From Craterostigma plantagineum (Eukaryota; Streptophyta; Magnoliopsida; Lamiales; Linderniaceae), in assembly GCA_027422505.1 (NCBI GenBank), contig JAPQWV010000122.1, forward strand, positions 1,550,001 through 1,614,000: a DNA stretch of 64,000 nucleotides. The letters run 5' to 3'. The translations under genes and the position numbers were made by a program. Below, in pieces: positions 61,161 to 64,000 of this stretch. The notes under the pieces were generated by a model. It had not been told where the DNA came from, made no database searches, and saw only the letters and a list, made by a program, of their open reading frames with translations. The first letter of the stretch is position 1. Every line of letters starts with the position of its first letter.

Positions 61161-62644
61161 CTAATCTTTCATAACATATTGCGAAGAACCTTTATTTGGT
61201 TTAGCGCTGAGAGTTTGAGGCCCGTCATGTCGAGAACCTTTACGCATTTGCTAATGTGCCTTCCGTGTTTTTCTGTTGCTTTAGGCTGATACATTAATGT
61301 AAAATGAATAACTTAGCTTGGAAAAACAAAAGCATAGGGTTCGAAATGCCCGTCATTTACCAGGATCACACGGTCGCGGTATTCGTTAAGCTGAATATGG
61401 GATTGGATGTAATAATGTACCTAATCGCAAATATTAGGACGATCGATTGAATGCTCGATTTTTATCTAAAATTTACGAACCATTGCGTAAGAAATAACAA
61501 GAAGAACACTCACGGATGCCTTGTCGTACGTGCTTAGGCCCACTCCGATTGCAAAGACGGGGAGACCCTATAACCATATTACACTAAGATTATCGATACT
61601 ACAAAGAATTATATAATATCTATATACATATACTGTCAAAATGCTCACCTCGTTCGAATAGCCCGATAGGCCTATAAGCTGAGAATCGCGTATTTGCCTA
61701 TAAAGTTCGACTGGAACGATCGGTTTCTACAGACAGAATTTACAAACATCGAATAAGAACGATGATGCATACTAACGTTTGGAGCTGATCTTAGAATGTA
61801 TGTACAAGAAGGTACGATTTCGATACTCACCGCTAACATATTATCGATGTCGTTTGTGAGTCGCCAGTTGAGACAATCCATTAACTGAAATGATTATGAA
61901 GTGTTATTACAAGTCCTAAGGTTTATGGTAGAGTGGTATTTTTGTTGTCTAACTAAGTAACTAACTGACCATCGTGTGAGCCTTTGAAATGTTTCCTTCT
62001 CTCGCCTTGAGAAATCGTACTAAAATCTCGTGTGGGTAGCCTTGATGAACGTTCTGCGTATAGATATTAATCGTCGTAAGTTCGCAAGTGATTAAATCGA
62101 TTACGTATTTGACGATCGACAAGTAAGAACGTACGACAGAGAACATAGATCTATACAAACTCTTAATTTCACAGATAGAATATGACAAGATCTGATACAA
62201 GACCCACAGTATCGTGCTGCACTAGGATTCGAGGACTTAAATCCCGAGCCAAAAAATTGAATTTTGGTCTACGAAATCGGATAATCGAAAGGCGGAGAAG
62301 GGTACTTAAGATCACAATCAGAACCACTCCCAAAAAGAAGAGCACTAAGAACATAAAAATCAGCATCATGGTAGATCTCAATTGCAGCTTAACAACCTTA
62401 TTAGACATACATTAGTGTAAGAAAATGCTAATTACTGATTAGAAAGCAGAGAACAGTGAGAAGGGTACATTTACAGACCTGGTATGTTCTTTTAAGGGAT
62501 TCATCAACTGCAAAGCAACAAACATTTGGTAAGTGTACTGGAAAAGCATAATGTCACAGGGATCAAAAAATTAATTGAAGCTTGCCCACCTTCCTCCATT
62601 AAAGCTTCGAGCTGCTTGATAATTTCAAGTGAAATAAAAGCCAT
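60199..62644 (-). CDS. Sec14-like phosphatidylinositol transfer protein (CRAL-TRIO domain, At1g55840 type)
   Basis: Probable cytosolic lipid-transfer protein that exchanges phosphatidylinositol and another lipid. Eleven exons join in frame to 324 residues: 62644-62590, 62507-62479, 62053-61970, 61884-61831, 61726-61649, 61567-61514, 61420-61361, 61285-61190, 61068-60967, 60890-60810 and 60480-60199. The CRAL-TRIO N part holds HEILVRFLKAREGNISKAHT and DCLNWRL. The lipid-binding part holds SGYSNEGLPVFAIGVGLSTY, YYIQSHIQLNEYRDRVIL, KVLDMTGLKLSALNQIK, IDDLNYPEKTQTYYIVNAPY and VFSACWKVVKPLLQERTRKK. It ends IMDYASLPHFCRRR followed by a weakly conserved acidic tail. Arabidopsis At1g55840 is about 325 residues, so it is complete. 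A TA/GA microsatellite lies in an intron at about 61111-61160. Confidence 0.92.
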
Positions 62645-63699
62645 CTTCCACCTTGTCCGAAATGATATTGTAAGATCTAAATCAAGATCATATCACTGCA
62701 ACAATTGAATCAGCGTTGACTTGACTAACAACCTATCGAATAGACCTCAACTATTAGCTTAAGCTAGAGGCGAAGTGCGGTAACATAGATAAACAAGCAA
62801 AGATCCCACCTTTTCTTTCCTCTTATTTACGAAGAATCGAAAATCTAAAATAATGGTGGTGCGAATTTAAGAAAATAAGACGAGAATAAAAAAAGAATTT
62901 TTAGGGGGGGGCTGCTCTTGTAAAATATAGCTGATAATATGGACAAGCAACTGGTTAAAAATTGGATGAAGACGAAGCAAGTTGTGATATCACTTATGTA
63001 GTTGTTTGTTGGAATCCCTCGAGATCGAAGAACTATTATCTTTGTAAGAATTAGTGCATCATTAAAGAAGTCGGTGGAAAATAATTGTACTTTGTCTTGG
63101 CTGTTGAAGCAATAGATGAACTGTTTCTGTCACATGAGTTTGACCAGAGAAACCAAAAGTCAATAATATTACGTAGCACCTGTTATATTATATAATAATG
63201 ACGATGATGGGCAGATCCATGACACTTAAAAGGTAAAATCTTGAATACATAACGGACGATTATACGTACAACCTTCGATCATAATCTCGAAAAAAATACA
63301 TATGCATACAATACAATACTCCTTTACCGCCACGACATTCATATATAACCTGTTATGACATAAACTATTATAACCTAATATTATTTGAACCAAAGTCTAA
63401 TGAGACGATTAACCTAATATTGAATAAAGACCTGCATATATAAGACCATGATAATGCACTACAGATACTAAAAGGACAATATAGGAAGCAGAAATTGACA
63501 ACATTTCACAAAGTTCCATGCATAACATACATAACAGATCGAGTAATACTAAAAAAAGGAGCTCACATCATAAACCATTGATAATACCATCACACGCTGA
63601 TTTTATTATAAGATGCAATTTTAGATAAAAAAAAACCTGCACGCATGAACAAAACCGGTTTAGACGTTTCTTGGAAATACTATCCTATCATTCACCTAA
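62645..63699. other. Intergenic region upstream of the Sec14-like gene
   Basis: AT-rich DNA that should include the promoter of the Sec14-like gene. A G7 run at about 62904-62910 is notable only as a mutable homopolymer. No gene seen. Confidence 0.5.
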
Positions 63700-64000
63700 A
63701 ATTAAATCTCTGTTATAAAAAACATTATTGTTATTAATATTTATATTATGATTATTTGATAATATAATTATGGAGATAAATATTTAGAGAGAGGAAGTAT
63801 GAATAACTTCAATACTTTTTTGTGTTTTATATACAACTCGAGGTGTCTATTTATAGACAAATGTCTCAACAACAAAATGAAATATTACAATCTCATAAAA
63901 TAATCATCTAATTTATATTTTTATCTTATACATCCTTATTTAACCACCAACATACTTAATATACATCTATTATTTATTCCATCCATCTAATATTTATTCC
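63700..64000 (-). mobile_element. Possible LTR fragment at the window edge
   Basis: On the minus strand an LTR-like order is seen: TTTGTCTATAAATAGACACC as a TATA region, then AAAACACAAAAAAGTATTG and CTCTCTAAATATTTATCTCC. The element would continue past the window. No coding part is visible, so this rests on style only. Confidence 0.3.

Overview
This window is nuclear DNA of a flowering plant. It is AT-rich, its genes have many small GT-AG introns, the gene families are land-plant ones (GLK, ALOG, INT2-type inositol transporter, FTSH6), and long stretches are plant retrotransposons. The best matches I can recall are eudicot. An asterid, perhaps Lamiales, is my guess and not something the sequence proves.

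Layout. 1-2.9 kb: intergenic, with TA and GA microsatellites. 2.95-4.9 kb (+): GOLDEN2-LIKE transcription factor. 5.2-7.1 kb (-): ribose-phosphate pyrophosphokinase (PRS3/4 class). 9.5-12.5 kb (+): membrane-anchored receptor-like kinase with two MITEs in its introns. 13-18 kb: a SINE with target-site duplications and two stretches of related 21-bp minisatellite. 18.0-19.0 kb (+): ALOG-domain (LSH) protein. 19.7-20.5 kb: probable 3' end of a non-LTR element, with an array of short hairpins. 20.5-30.2 kb: a TRIM-like element split by a 9.2-kb non-autonomous LTR retrotransposon array, which has three copies of a 2.04-kb LTR, a tRNA-Asp primer site and a tRNA-Asp copy. 30-36.7 kb: repeats, including three clear MITEs. 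36.7-42.3 kb: an LTR/Copia element, probably a Sirevirus, with 5-bp target duplications and an internal deletion that joins gag to RNase H. 43.2-44.3 kb (-): bHLH transcription factor with a frameshift near its end. 45.6-48.0 kb (-): 14-3-3 pseudogene that kept its introns. 48.5-49.4 kb (+): conserved plant protein of unknown function. 51.1-53.4 kb (+): chloroplast FTSH6-like protease with several lesions. 53.7-57.2 kb (-): INT2-like inositol transporter. 60.2-62.6 kb (-): Sec14/CRAL-TRIO lipid-transfer protein. The rest is intergenic.

The genes do not form a pathway; this is an ordinary mosaic of single genes and repeats. GLK (chloroplast development) and FTSH6 (thylakoid protease) are linked only by theme. 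The most unusual material is the three-LTR array at 20.8-30.0 kb. It carries a 75-nt copy of nearly the whole primer tRNA beside its primer-binding site, two hairpin/polypurine-tract modules whose stems differ by three compensatory base pairs, and a junction made of 36 A residues. The Copia element carries many copies of one short palindrome in both coding and noncoding parts. Three neighbouring loci between 43 and 52 kb carry small indels, which means either local gene decay or indel errors in the assembly.
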